From the NCBI RefSeq assembly GCF_000002235.5, contig NW_022145615.1:12660891-12724890 (forward strand): a stretch of DNA of 64,000 bases, read 5' to 3'. The notes under the pieces are model-generated. The model was not told the DNA's origin, searched no databases, and worked only from the letters and a program-made list of their open reading frames with translations. Position numbers and translations under genes: made by a program. Shown here piece after piece: positions 49,701 to 62,100 of this stretch (within the stretch, counting starts at the first letter, position 1; every line of letters starts with the position of its first letter). The stretch is from Strongylocentrotus purpuratus (lineage: Eukaryota; Echinodermata; Echinoidea; Camarodonta; Strongylocentrotidae).

Positions 49701-52700
49701 TACAAGATTCCCCTCCAAAGTGTATGACTCCTAAGACTGAGAGAGTTATAAAACAAGAATAATGTAAACATTCTCAGTAAATTTCTTGATAACTTGACAT
49801 GCATCGTTTAATTACATGACTTTTTTATGTATTTAAATTTATGGATATTCCCTTTTCAGGTGTGTGTGGTGTTTCATTCACCTGGTATTATTATTAATCC
49901 TTTATACTGCAATCGCCAGAATGCAAATAAATTGCATAAATAAGTTGGTGTTCTTCTGGAATGAAGGCTTCTCATAAATACATAGATTTTTCATATGCTA
50001 TAATATGTTAGTATTTTTTAATGGATTAGTTACAATTTCCCCTGTCATATATTTTTCGCCAAATATAACTTTTACCCAAAAATACTTTTTAGCCAAATAT
50101 AATTTGTACATGTACCCATTCAGCTAGGATTTTACACTTATTCTTTGATGTGAGGTTTCCTTTAAGTACTTGGAACCATACTGTTTAGTTATACGGGTAG
50201 TCGAATGCTCGAGTACCCGCACAGTTGACAACTACCCGGGTACGATTTCTCGTATCCGATTATTCGGCCGCAAAAAAAACAAAAAAACAAATGTCCAGGC
50301 CCACACTTACCCGTGCCAGGGAGAGCGGCGACCTCTGGCATGGTACCGTCGGTAAAAATGTTTCCCAACTCAAGCACTGTCAAACTCACCTTTCAGAAAC
50401 TGGGACCAAATGTCCAGATTTCTGTTTGGACTTGGAGGAAAATGGATTATTCTGCCATCTTTGGTTTTTAAAACAGCATTGTTTACTGTTATTATTCTTA
50501 TTAAATCGGCGCCTTCAACTGCAATTTGAAGTAAAATTGCATGCGTTTTCGGCGAGGGACCTGGGAAACTGCCGAGTTGTATGGTAGTGGCAAAAAAATA
50601 AAAAAAAATAAAAAAATTCAAAAAAATTCAAAAAAATTATAAAAAAACATGGCGTCCGAATATTCGAGTATTCGCTTGTGAGCCTGGGAGTGTACTCGGG
50701 TACCTCATTACACTGTTGTGCACAGCCTTAGTACAAACATTTCAGTGCTTCTTCAAGTCACTATTTGTATTTTGATGTACGGTCTACTCTAGGTCAATAT
50801 TTTCAATTTATGAATACTTTCACAATTTGGCAACAAAATGATGCAATGGGAAAATAGATGTCTATCAAATAAACATGATAATAAATTTAAGTCACTAAAC
50901 TGAATTAAATTAAAAAGATGTAGAATATAAAATGTGAAAACATTATATGATGCCAAATCATGAACTTTGTCTCTTTCACTCAAATACAGGTAAAAAAGGC
51001 GTTATGTGTCTTAATCCAGCATAACATTGTGAAATATGGCTTGAACAAGCGTGGTATGGTGGAGTACACAGCTGACGTTGAGAAGGCTCTACTGCTCGTT
51101 CGTTACCCACGCTACATCTACAGTGCCAAGACTCTCTATGGTGACATTGGAGAGCTGATTGTAGAGGAGGTGTTGCATCACGGGGAGATACTCATGAGCA
51201 ATGTCGTTGAAAAGGTCAAGGTCAGGTTGAAAGAAGCAATGGAAGGTAAATATACACTCAATAAAAAATAAAAAAATGGACACTGTTTATAGTTCAAAAT
51301 TGTCATATTAGCAGTCAATAGATAAGAATACAATAAATATCAAATTGTAGGAAAATTTATACTCTACAAACGTCATTGAGATCAAGTTTTGAACTTTCAC
51401 GCTTGAATGGGCACATTCATTTACCGGTTAGATTATCTGATTAAGAAAATTGCAAAAATAGAGCAAGTAGCCATTCAAATGTAAATAAATATGTGTAAGA
51501 TTTTCTAGTTCTACAATGAAAACAGAGAACGAGAAATGATGAGGAGAATTGATCTCTTGATGTCGACTGTAGTTTCAAGACTGCATAGTATGGTCAAGAT
51601 GCCTTTCCTTTTTATGTTTCTTGTGATTTTGTTTTTAATAGTTTTGATTTAACCTGACAAGATGGAAATGCTCATCAACATGGCCAGATGTCCCATTTTT
51701 CAGTTGCATATTTTTTCAGAGACTCCATATTGTTAAATGGCTGTGCTCAGTCATACGTGGATGGTATAATTCCAATTAAATATCATCTTGAAGAGGATTC
51801 ATTTTTTTAATTTTTTATTTATCAAACGTAAGTTCCAGTTTTAAAAATCTGAGATGCATGGCCCTTTGTGTTATCAGTGTCTGTGATATAGTGAAATATT
51901 GAAGCCCTAAAAAATTGTGCTTCAAAGTTCAAAATTATCATGAATTGCTTCAAAAAGGTAAAATCTTTGAGTGACTGGTTTTACCATGGCATACTCATTT
52001 TCCCAAATAGACAGTAGTGTAATAAAAACTGTTGAAAAATTTCTAATTCCAATCGTAAATATCTTGTTAATGAAATATGTGATGTGCTTGTAAAAGTCAT
52101 GAGACTCATTTCTGACCTAAGGGTTCAATTGTAATTGCAGCATGAGCTAAATCCAGGATTTTGTTCAGAATCAGAGGCAAGGCTACCCAATGCCTTTGAA
52201 TATTTATTTGAAAATCTTAATTATAAATAGAGTCCACTTTCTTTTTTTGTTGAGTTTTATTCTGACTCATCAATGTTAGATGTATGCAACCTTGAGTAAA
52301 CTGGGCCCCATTTCACAAAACTTGTCACCAGTTACAAATGACATTTTTTTTGTTATAAGCTAGTGAAATCCTTGCTTCTGATTGGTTATCAGCAGATTTG
52401 TCACTGATTTTTGTCAGTTGTCAAAACCCTTTGTGAAAGGGGTTCTGGTGTTCACACTGTCTTCTGGAATTGTGGAGGGGAAAACAAAATTAAAATAGAG
52501 ATGCAAAGATGCTGAGAGAAACATTTCAAATGCAAACATAATTTTGACATATAATACAGATACTGCTATAGGCAGGGTTCATTTTAGATCTTTTAAAATT
52601 TTCCTTAAGATATTCTTTGGTGCGCTCATGATGCTGATACAGCCAAAACACCTAATTTTGCATATGTGTGAACAGATATTTCAATTTTGTTTTATTTTAA

Positions 52701-55700
52701 GATATTCTTGATTTAAAAAATAATAAGTGAAACTAGGATACATAAGAAATTGTTTTGAAGAAGTTAGGGTATCCTACTATCCTTTAACATTATTTGTGCT
52801 TTTTGTCTGCTTTTTAGGAAATCAGCTGGAACCCTCAGCAATCAAAGATAAGTTCATTGACCTTGTCAATACACACTTCTTGCAAAGGTTACCATCATGG
52901 AGTGCTGAAGATGATGAAGAGAGCAAAGTAATTCCTCTTATTCCTCACCTTTCTGTCTCCGATGCTGACCTGTATAGGATACCAGAGACTGCAGGAGGTG
53001 AGAACAAATAAAGAAAAAAATGTTTCTATCATAGGTGATGCTCGGATAGTTAACCCTTTGACCACTCAATTTTATAGGTCCCATAGGCTTAACACAGGGA
53101 CCACCAGGTTCCGGTAAGCAAAGGGTTAAATGGAGGCCCCTTGAAGGGCAGCTTTACAACCTCTGCACGATAAGAACCCACTGCACTATTCGTGTAAGAG
53201 TAGGGGAAAACCCCGGTGTAGTAGTCTACCTGCATACCCCAAATCAGTTAGGAGGAGAGACCAGAGGGTTACAGTGATTCAGTTCCCTTTTTGCCTCCCA
53301 AGCATAGATAATGCCAAATACTTAATAATGATGTAATGATTCGATCAGCTTCCATCATTTTTGGCAATATACACCATGTTGTCGTACACATTTGGAAAGA
53401 ATCCTTATAATTTAACTGGAGCTTGATTTGATTTAAAACAAATTGATGGATAAAAACTCTTTCTTGCTTCTTTTTCTATCTCCTACTAATACCTTCTCAG
53501 TTGGTGCAAGGGGGTTTAGAGCAAGTTACCTAAGCTGACCTTTGTGTAACCAACCATGGTATTTGGTATAAAACAAGTTTTGAGATAAATATTCAGTATG
53601 TACATATAGATCAATTCATATAACGGCAGTGTGATGGTAAAAAAAATCCTAACAGTGCTACTTTGCGAACGCACCACCAAAAGCTACTCAAAAGCTTCTG
53701 AAAACAAATGCGTCTTCAACAAAACTGTGAAGACAGCAACAGATAAGGCTTTTATTAGGTCTAGTGGTAGGTTGTTCCAAAGCTTTGGAATGGTACGTAC
53801 ATGTATTCTCATATCTACTACCTACTCTAAAAAATGATAGGCAATTCTAAAAGTGTCATTTGTTTTCTCTTTTTCACAAACAGTTGTTTATAAGTGGCCC
53901 AAACATTGTGGAGCGGGTGTGTACAGTGCTTTGTAACCGCAAGAAAAAGGCGCTCTAGCCGCTATATCAAATATCATTTAATTGATTGATTGATTTGTGA
54001 TTTGTTTTATTAGTAACAGGAAAAAGGAAGAGGCCTTTGAATGATGGTGGAAGAAGTAGCAAGAGAGCCAGGAGTTCTTCTGTGGGATCAGAACCAGATC
54101 AAGAGGTATGCTTGTTCATACGTGACTCAGTAAACTGCCTCTAAAATCCGCTGCAGCAAAATGAAAGCCATTTTACATGTGCGCATATATTGCTAATTAG
54201 GGCTGAAAAAAAGTAGCTGTGTGCAAAAGACATCCCTGTGATATCCCACAGGTCTACAAGAGGCTCATTAGGCATTAACTCGCATTATTTTACATATTTA
54301 ACAGGTAGTAGTAATATAGATTTCCTGTCCATTTCAACCCTTTTTATGCCTCCGTTACGAAGTAGCCGGAGGCATTATGTTTTCGGGTTGTCCGTCCGTC
54401 CGTCCGTACGTCCCGTTCTCGTGATCGCGTTATCTGAAGAACCGATTGATGGATTCCTGCCAAACTTTGGTCATGTATGTATCTTACAGAGCCGATGAAC
54501 TGATTAGATTTTGGGGTCACGAGGTCAAAGGTCACAGGGCTCATTATGTATGCAAAAACAGCTCGTGATCGCGTTATCTGAAGAACTGATTGATGGATTC
54601 CTGCCAAACTTTGGTCATGTATGTATCTTGCAGAGCTGATGAACTGATTAGATTTTGGGGTCACGAGGTCAAAGGTCAAAGGTCACAGGGCTCATTATGT
54701 ATGCTGAAACAGCTCGTGATCGCGTTATCTCAAGAACCGATTGATGGATTCCTGCCAAACTTAGGTCATGTATGTTACTTGCAGAGCCGATGAACTGATT
54801 AAATTTGGGGGTCATGAGGTCAAGGTCAAAGGTCGTGCGGCTCATTATGCATGCAAAAATAGCTTGTGATCGCATTATCATTAGAACAGATTGATGGATT
54901 CCTCCCAAACTTAGATCATGTATGTATCTTGCAGAGCCAATGAACTGAGTAGATTCTTGGGTCATGAGGTCAAAGGTCATGTGCTCATTATGTATGCAAA
55001 AAATAGCTAGTGAACGCATTCTCATTAGAACTGACAGATGGATTACTATTTAACTTGGGACATCTTGCAGAGCCGATGAACTGAGTAGATGTTAGGGTCT
55101 TGTGGTCAAAGATCAAAGGGTCATATATGTATATGAGAAATTGCTTGTAATCACGATATTCTGAGAACCTGTTAATGGATTACAATTGAACTTGAATTTG
55201 AAAAATTTCTTCTGTTTTGGTTTGTAAAATTGCTCTATGACGGAGGCATCATTTGGACTGCGCGCAGTCAAAGTTCCATCTAGTTTCATTCAATTTTATA
55301 TTTTCTTTATTCAATTTCGTTCCGAAACTTTGTGATCTTGCACATCACCATGTTAATTTCTTCTTTGTCCATTTAATTTCATCAATATGAATCCAATTGC
55401 AACCACGTCAAATCAAATTCATCATCTCTCGCTGCCAACCTACCATTGCACAAATCAATTTTTCCTAATTTTGCCAATTTTGACTAATTTGAATGAAACA
55501 AACGTGAAGTGCACAAAGACAATTTTATCATTTCATTCTGCAGCGAACCGTCAGGTAAGACGAATTTGAATTAAGTCTGACATAATTGAATGGACAGATG
55601 CTAAAGTTGATTGACCATTGATTAAAGTGAATTATAAATAACAAAATCAACTTTGACATTTGCACCTTGCCAGATTCTCGGGATGAAATTGAAGTGCACC

Positions 55701-58077
55701 ATGAAATTGTGAGAAAAATTGTTAATGGGATTGGGTATCTTTGTCTCAGATTCTAAACAACATCCTAGATTAAGCCCATGCTGCAATCACAGTTATAAAC
55801 CTTTTGGTCAGTCAGGAATCCCATGTCCTTTACAAGCCAATCGCCTGTGTGATTATCCCGATATTTCCCAACGGTTTCTATAACGCTGCAGTCTATTGGG
55901 GAAAATGAGTATGGTAAAACCGGTCACTCAACGGTTTTTCTTTTTTTAGGCACTTCATGATCATTTTGAAGCGCAACTTTGTTAGGGCTTCAATATTACA
56001 TAATATCACAGACACTGATAACATGTAGGGCCATGCATCTCAGATTTGTAAAACTGGAAACATTTTTAAAAGCAATGTCATTAAAATGGACAGGAAATCC
56101 TTTACTAGTAGTATTATTATTAGTAGAATTAGTAGAAATACTGACCTTGAGATTCTAACCACATGTGTTGTAGAATATTAATATATTTTCTTTCATGGTT
56201 TTGTGTAGGTGCCTCTGGATGATGGAATCTACTGGAAAGTGAATTTTGAACGTTTTCATCGTTATTTCAGAGATCAAGATATCATCTCGGCTATAACACA
56301 GAGAATAGACAAGGTTAGATATAATTTACTCTCTGTAGCACTGATGATTTATTTTATTTACATGCTCATTATATATATATATGCCCCATCAGAATGATAT
56401 TTTGATTGTAATAATGTCTTTGAATTAGTACAGTTCATTAATACATTCTTCCTATACACACAAATCTCTTAGGTGATTGATACTTTAATCAGAGTGAATC
56501 CTTAAAGTTTAAATTGTTTTATGATTAAATAGTGGTGTTACATTGTTAAAGGCATATATGAATTGAAAAAATTCCAGAACATTTGCTTCCCCTTAAAAAA
56601 AGGCTAGGATTCAAGAGATTTTTATACTAACAGATACTTCCAAAGCATGTAGGCTTTCTAAGTTATTGCTTTCTTCTATTCCTCTCTCCACAATCAATAT
56701 CTTTGATAATCCTACATGGATGCATGTGATCTCTATTGAACCAAAGCAGAAGAGTATCATATTTCATGAATTAAATCAATTCCTCTCTGTGTTGGCAGTC
56801 TGCTGGAGATGTGGTTGCTACCATGCTGAGAATGAGTGAACTGACTACAGACTTCATGGCGCGGGAAACTAAGCCTCTCTCGTTCCATGATATTGCAAGA
56901 CAGATGCCTAAGAAACTGGAAAACAGGCAGCTAGAACAATACATGAAACTATTGCTTGATGACCAGGTAGGTCATTTGTAACATACTCTATTTGAAACAA
57001 TGTTATACAGATAGTGACTGTTTTGAGACACATGGTTAAAACTATTGCTCAAAGTGATCTTGAAATGTTACTGTACTCTGAGACCAGGAGTCTTGTTCTG
57101 TTTTAAGATCATAGAGGAGCTATAGATTTAACTGTGACATGAAATTTTTCTGACCAATCAGAGGCCTAATATCTTGTCATTTGGTATATAAATGAAATTA
57201 TAAAATGAGTTGTGTGCATTATTCTTTCCTGCAATACCTACTGTGGAAGAGGTTCACATATATCTTGGAAATGATGAAGGATAATTTCTTAAATGGTCAG
57301 TTATTTCACGAGGATACCAATTAATTTGTATATTACCTGTTTATATGCTTGTGTTTATCTACCAGGTATTTTGTTTTCGCTGCTGTTATTTGTTTTATTC
57401 TTACCAAACAGGGCCTCATGGAAGACTACCAAATTGGTGATATGTGTCACCCTGTATAAATATCAGAAATAAATCAATCAATCAAAAAGTGATAACCCAC
57501 AGCTAGGTGTGAGTCTGTGAACTATTGCTGTTACATATTTGCTTCTTATGAATATCTTTTTTGATATTATCAAAAAAGAAGTTCATATTATTAAAGTTCA
57601 GTCATTTTCTACTCCATATAGCCATTTGGTAACATTGCCACCAGAATAGTAAAGATGATGATATAATGCTAGTAGTAGTAGTAGGAGTAGTAGTAGTAAT
57701 AGTAGTAGTAGTATATGTAGTTGTAGTAATAATGATAGTAATAATAACAATAGCAGCAAAAATAACAAAATAAGTCTGTCCCATCAGTCAGTTGTGTACT
57801 TATATATTCTAGAATAAAAAAAACCAACAGATGAATGCTTACTTTTCATTGCTTTCTGTTTATACTTTTCCTTTTTTCTTGATCTCCCTTTCGTCAGACG
57901 ATGATAGTAAAGAAGTATGGAGATGCAGGCGGTGGAATGTATGAGATAGACTTGGAGCAGGCTTCTCGGGTCATTTGTACAGCAAACATAGAGTCTGTGG
58001 TCCAGGAGAGATTCGGCTCCAAGAGCTTCCGCATCTTCAAGACACTTCTCAAGAAGAAATATTTGGAGCAAAAGCAG
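46731..58077 (+). CDS. POLR3C: POLR3C (RPC3/RPC82), RNA polymerase III subunit, 5' seven exons
   Basis: Coding exons are 46731-46877, 50990-51245, 52818-52997, 54020-54105, 56209-56313, 56799-56966 and 57898-58077, all in frame with GT-AG borders, about 374 residues. The family protein is about 530 residues, so roughly the last 160 (C-terminal winged helix and coiled coil) lie beyond the window. Conserved blocks are SLLVQEHFGDVVEKI (residues about 10-24), VKKALCVLIQHNIVKYGLNK (helix-turn-helix, 50-69), RYPRYIY, GELIVEEVL, DDGIYWKVNFERFHRYFRD (about 227-245) and ESVVQERFGS. Exon 4 encodes a basic KRKRP...KRAR stretch, likely a nuclear localisation signal. RPC3 forms the RPC3-RPC6-RPC7 subcomplex that opens promoters and binds initiation factor TFIIIB, for transcription of tRNA and 5S genes in the nucleus. 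The start codon has A at -3. Exon 4 has an alternative acceptor at 54014. Introns are rich in mobile elements. Confidence 0.95.
47146..48720. mobile_element. TIR element, GCGTTCATGCTT ends, POLR3C intron 1
   Basis: The left end GGGCGCGTTCATGCTTGATT and the reverse complement of the right end GGCTGCGTTCATGCTTAAAT match well, continuing into GGC-CAGAAT and GGCAGAAT. TGA flanks each side (47143-47145, 48721-48723). A further related end, GATTGCGTTCATGCTCAC at 48393, suggests a nested 330-bp copy with cgatcacgatcg palindromes. The middle includes a CpG-rich block at 47455-47620. No transposase frame seen. Confidence 0.6.
48736..49596. mobile_element. Giant palindrome (foldback element), POLR3C intron 1
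   Basis: Arms of about 400 bp (48747-49150 and 49180-49582) are near-perfect reverse complements around a centre at about 49165, with only a few mismatches seen. Both arms contain the same 65-codon open frame in opposite strands, which is an effect of the symmetry. A 12-bp direct repeat gactgaatgaga flanks it (48724-48735, 49597-49608), which could be a target duplication. Confidence 0.85.
50185..50730. repeat. Possible dispersed element with TATTCG/CGGGTAC motifs
   Basis: The left part has ggtagtcgaatgctcgagta and acccgggtacg; the right part has cgaatattcgagtattcg and tactcgggtacctc. These inverted-like ends surround an open frame of 120 codons (50225-50587) with no recognised domain and an A-rich aaaaaaattc run. 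Identity as a transposon is uncertain. Confidence 0.35.
51830..52200 (-). repeat. Dispersed ~350-bp repeat, copy B
   Basis: Inverted relative to copies A and C, in POLR3C intron 2. It shares aaatctgagatgcatggccc, ctcattttcccaa and gcatgagctaaatccaggat with their reverse complements. Confidence 0.8.
52301..52448. mobile_element. Short MITE with TTTCACAAAA ends, copy 2
   Basis: Left CTGGGCCCCATTTCACAAAA, right TTTGTGAAAGGGGTTCTGG. It is homologous in opposite orientation to 37157-37303, including tgcttctgattggttatcag. In POLR3C intron 2. Confidence 0.7.
53050..53129. mobile_element. 80-bp TTAA miniature palindrome
   Basis: TTAACCCTTTGACC at left and GCAAAGGGTTAA at right are inverted with TTAA at each extreme. 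In POLR3C intron 3. It may be the smallest member of the TTAA class in this window or a chance inverted repeat. Confidence 0.5.
53640..53995 (+). repeat. Retroposon 3' region with (ATTG)n tail
   Basis: It includes aaatgcgtcttcaacaaaac, gttgttccaaagctttggaa, then ggcgctctagccgctatatc and a ttgattgattga tail. The wording is characteristic of SINE/LINE 3' ends in marine invertebrates, but the class is not certain. Confidence 0.5.
54341..55282. mobile_element. Element of ~6 tandem 145-bp units with GCCTCCG ends, POLR3C intron 4
   Basis: The left end contains atgcctccg then ccggaggcat (54345-54375) and a tccg run. The right end contains gacggaggcatc (55239-55250) then actgcgcgcagtcaaag. Between them, units starting ctcgtgatcgcgttatc lie at 54418, 54562, 54713, 54863, 55007 and 55144, spaced 144, 151, 150, 144 and 137. 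Each unit has gattgatggattcctgccaa, ttgcagagccgatgaactga and ggtcaaaggtca. Divergence increases toward the right. Minus-strand frames across the units (54344-55025) reflect the repetition. Confidence 0.8.
55724..56064 (+). repeat. Dispersed ~350-bp repeat, copy C
   Basis: Same orientation as copy A, in POLR3C intron 4. gggattgggtatctttgtct at the start and catgcatctcagatttgtaa at the end are shared. Confidence 0.8.
57385..57487 (+). repeat. Probable CR1-like LINE 3' end
   Basis: The segment gggcctcatggaagac, then gtcaccctgtataaat and an aaatcaatcaatcaa tail, has the form of CR1-type 3' termini. No upstream reverse transcriptase is present. Confidence 0.4.
57660..57760 (+). repeat. (TAG)n / (TAA)n microsatellite
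   Basis: Imperfect tagtagtag and aataata repeats in POLR3C intron 6. Confidence 0.85.
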
Positions 58078-58121
58078 GTGATTTTTTAAAAGTATATATA
58101 TATATATTTATTCAATTTCTT

Positions 58122-58285
58122 TAGTGGGAGGTGTTTAGTCGAGTGGTTTAATCATTTGACTGGAGATGTGAAGGTTGTGGGTTGAGCCATATATCCCTTT
58201 TAAAGACATTAACCTATATTTGCCACTCTCCACCCAGGTGTTAAATGGGTTCCGGGAAGAACCTACATGTAGCTAAAACTAGAGC
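58122..58285 (+). repeat. tRNA-derived SINE, copy 2
   Basis: The head has A box TTAGTCGAGTGG and a weakened B box GGGTTGAGCC. The body aaagacattaacctatattt and gccactctccacccagg matches the SINE at 15471-15740. More decayed than copy 1. Confidence 0.65.
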
Positions 58286-58439
58286 TACCGTATTTGCCGG
58301 CGATAAGGCCGCACCGCCGCATAGGCCGCACCCCCAACTTTGAAAAAACAAACGGACAAAACAAAATAATTATAATTTTCTCGAAAACACTGTATTTTTT
58401 TTACAAACTGATACCAAATTCATCCATATTCTTATAATT

Positions 58440-58967
58440 TACCGGAAGTTTAGTGAAAGGGTTCGAGATCATGACGACCAAATAATGCATCCGGAGTCAG
58501 TGAAGTAGAGTCTGTACTTTATTGTTTTCTCTTCGTAAAACAGCCTCGGCCAATACTAGCCAAAACGCTAAACAACAGTGACCGTATGCATGCTACCAAG
58601 TATCACAGCTCGTAGAAATACAGCAGACTTTAAACAAAGTCTGATCACATTTCCTCCTACAGCAGGCCAAATGTACAAGTGCTTGCAGTCCTATCACATA
58701 GCTTAGAATGGCTACCTGCCTGCTATAGCATGCACCAATGCTAGCAATCACACAAAAGAAATCCACTCATGCAAAGAGTTCAATAGAGATACCCCCAAAA
58801 AAGGCGGGAAACAGTACAATGGGAACCCCTCTAGAGGGGAAACAATACATTGGGAATCCCTCTAGAGGGGAAACAATTTGTCATTGACTGAAGAAGCAAG
58901 GGGGGGGGGGCATCTTTGCACCACATAATTCCTATTTAATTTACAACATAAATTCCAATTTACAACA
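58440..58967 (-). repeat. Candidate 3' LTR
   Basis: On the minus strand a purine stretch ATCGTGGGGAAGT (58968-58980) could be the polypurine tract, placing an LTR start TGTTGTAAATTGG at about 58967. An AATAAA lies at 58518-58523 on that strand. A 32-bp direct repeat with cctctagaggggaaacaat sits at 58808-58872. The other LTR edge is not determinable from one copy. Confidence 0.4.
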
Positions 58968-59176
58968 ACTTCCCCACGATTAATGTCATAATGTTTGACT
59001 GCAATTGGTAAATATATGTAATTACGAGCAGTAAATACAAAACCTTCAAATTTTCAAACATTGTACAATAATAATAATACTTCCAATTTCTACGCATGGC
59101 ATATGCAATTAGTCATGTACATAATACATATAACACACATAATATCAACAAATCTCTATTCAAAATTGTTCGCTTC

Positions 59177-62100
59177 TCATATTGGTAATACAGATACAGG
59201 GAGATTATGCGGATTTCGGTGTTGTCCCTTATTTATCCTGCGAGACCTCCGACACTCAAACTCATAGTTCGCGTTCTCTTGTTGAGGGTTGGCTCTCTCA
59301 TGAGATTCATCTCCAGTTGCTGTGGTATCTTCATTCAAATTGTCCTCTTCATTGAGGATAGCTTGTTTTTCTTCACCTGGGGTAGGCCTACTCAAACCCG
59401 AGGGTTCCCACAAAAAGGCGAAGTAGGGATTGTTTCCATCTGTAGTAGCCAGCGATTTTTGTTGTGAACTCACATGCTCCCTTGCTTTGGCCTGTGGATT
59501 AAGAACTAGTACCTCCTCTCGTGGGTCAATGATCAACAGCCTTCTGTTAACAACCCTTGTTGGTCCTCCTAGCATAGGACGGATTTTGTACACATCACCG
59601 GTCTCGTTAACTGCGGTCACTATGAAAGGATCCCTTAAGACCTTGTCGGCAAGTTTATGACGGCCTTCAAAAGCACATTTCTTCAGTAGCACCCTCGTGC
59701 CGATGCTGAGTGGTGAACTCATTGGGAGGGCATCATGCCTTGTCTTTTCACTTTTCAAAGTCGTCTCCATATTTTGTTTTGCAACCATGTGCGCCTGTTG
59801 GAGTGACTTTGAATGCTCTGTCACAAAGTCTTCATCCCAATTTGCTTGTCCATTCCCGATCAGTTGGTCTAGCGGTGTATGGGGCTCTCGCCCATATAAG
59901 AGTCGGTATGGCGATAGTCCTGTCGTCCCATGAGGTGTACAGTTGTACAGGAATACTAATTGATGAATAAGACCAGGCCACTTCCTTCGGCGATCTGGCT
60001 CAAGTGAACGGATCATACTGCACAAAGTTCGGTTGAACCTTTCTGTTTGCCCGTTGCCTTGTGGGTAGTAGGGTGTGGTGTGTGTTTTCTCAATACCATA
60101 CAGCTTGCACAATTCCCGGACTAGAGAACTTTCAAAGTTTCGTCCCTGATCTGAGTGAATTCGCAGCGGAGCACCATAGTGGACAATCCAACCATCAATC
60201 AAGGCACGTGCCGTAATTATTGCAGTTTGGTTTTTGCAGGGAATTGCTTGTGCAAACTTGGTAAATGCATCAGTAATTACCAAGACATCTTCGTATCCAC
60301 CTTGACCTTTATCCAGTTTCAAGAAGTCGATTGCGATCAGTTCAAGGGGCTTGAATGCCAACAGATGTCGTCTTGGAGTTCGTAATGCTGGTGTTGGCGT
60401 CTTAGATGCAATGCAGACAAAGCACTTCTTGACGTGTCCTCTCACATCACTACACATGCCTGGCCAGAAGCATCTCTCTCGCAGAATTGCCAAAGTTCTG
60501 TTAATTCCTTGATGGCCCCATTGGTCATGAGCCATCTGTAGCATCTTCTCTTGGAGGCTCTTTGGAACAAGTAACCGTCTCCTCTGAGGGTGTTTGGAGT
60601 CTGGTAGTTGTCTATACAATACTCCACCACATTCTATGATGTTGTTACGTTCTTTTAGCCAGGACCTTGTCTCTGTATTCTCTCTCTTGACTTCATCCTC
60701 TGACTTCCATTCACCTCTGATATATTGTCTACAAACTGATAGTGCATCATCCTGTTGTTGAATGGTCTCAAGTTCTTCTGCAGAATACGATGGGTACACT
60801 CCAGGAGCTATTTGAGGCTCTTCCTCTGGCTGCTGCTCCCCATCTATCACAACTTCCGCTGGGAGGACAGTACTAACTGTCAGAGCTCCAATCAACTCTT
60901 TCACTTCTTCTTCGCTATTTCCAGGACAACGGCTTAGAGCATCAGCGCATCTGTTGAGTTTCCCAGGACGATATCTGATATCCAGCTGGAAGGGTGCTAG
61001 CTGTGCTACCCATCTTTGCTCAGTTGCCCCCAGCTGTGCAGTTTGAAGATAGGCTAAGGGGTTGTTATCTGTGTAGACAATACACTTTGTACCTATCAGG
61101 TACCCTTTGAATTTCTCTACCACCGCCCATTTGAGAGCTAACAGCTCAATCTTGAAGCTTGAAAAATCTGGATAGTTCTTTTCGACTCCACGTAGGCTAC
61201 GGCTTGCAAAAGAAATTGGATGCAGATGACCATCTCTATCCGGTTGTGACAAACAGGCACCGAGTCCTTTAAGAGAAGCGTCAACCTCAAGTATAAACTC
61301 TTCTCCAAACCTTGGGTATGCCAGGACTGGCGTTGAAGACAGTCTGTCTTTCAGCTCCTGAAAGGACACTTCTGCTTCTGTGGTCCACACAAATGTTAGG
61401 TCTGAGACAGTGTTCTCTGTCTTCCTCCTCTTCTTTTTAGACTTCTGTCCGGTTAATGCATGTAGAGGGGCTGTCAGTCTTGTGAAGTCAGGGACAAATC
61501 TCCGATAATAGGATGCGAGGCCAAGGAAGGAGCTCAATTCCGATCCACTTTGGGGTGTTGGCCAAGACTTGATCCTTGATACCTTGCTCGGATCCACCAT
61601 GACACCCTTCTCACTGACGATATGCCCTAGATGAGCCACTTCCCTCTTGAAAAGCTGACATTTTCCACCTTTCAGCTTCAGGCCATGTTTCACTAACCGG
61701 TTGAAGACTTCTCCAAGTCTTGCTAGATGCTCCTCAAACGTTTTGGAGAACACCAGAACATCATCAAGATACAGTATAAGTTTTGTGAAGTTCATGTCAC
61801 TGAAGATCACTTCCATCACTCTCTGAAATGTGCTTGGGCTGTTGCACAGACCCTGTGGCATTCTATCAAATTCGAAGAGGCCCCATGGGACACGTAAGGC
61901 GGTTAAGGGAACAGAGTCTGGATGCATGGTGATCTGAAAGTACCCGTGTGATAAATCGAGGGAAGAGAAGTATTTGGCTCCATCCATGACTTCTAGTGAT
62001 TCGTCTATCCTGGGAATTGGGAAAGAGTCCTTCACGGTAATCTTATTTAACTGTCGGTAGTCGATACATAAGCGTAGGGCCCCTGATTTCTTCCTTACTA

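Noticed and set aside
50225..50587. 120-codon frame in POLR3C intron 1
   Set aside because: No recognisable domain, and it overlaps a likely repeat.
54344..55025. Minus-strand frames of 111 and 118 codons with repeated peptide blocks
   Set aside because: The peptide repetition simply follows the 145-bp DNA repeat, and no start, stop or splice context suggests a gene.
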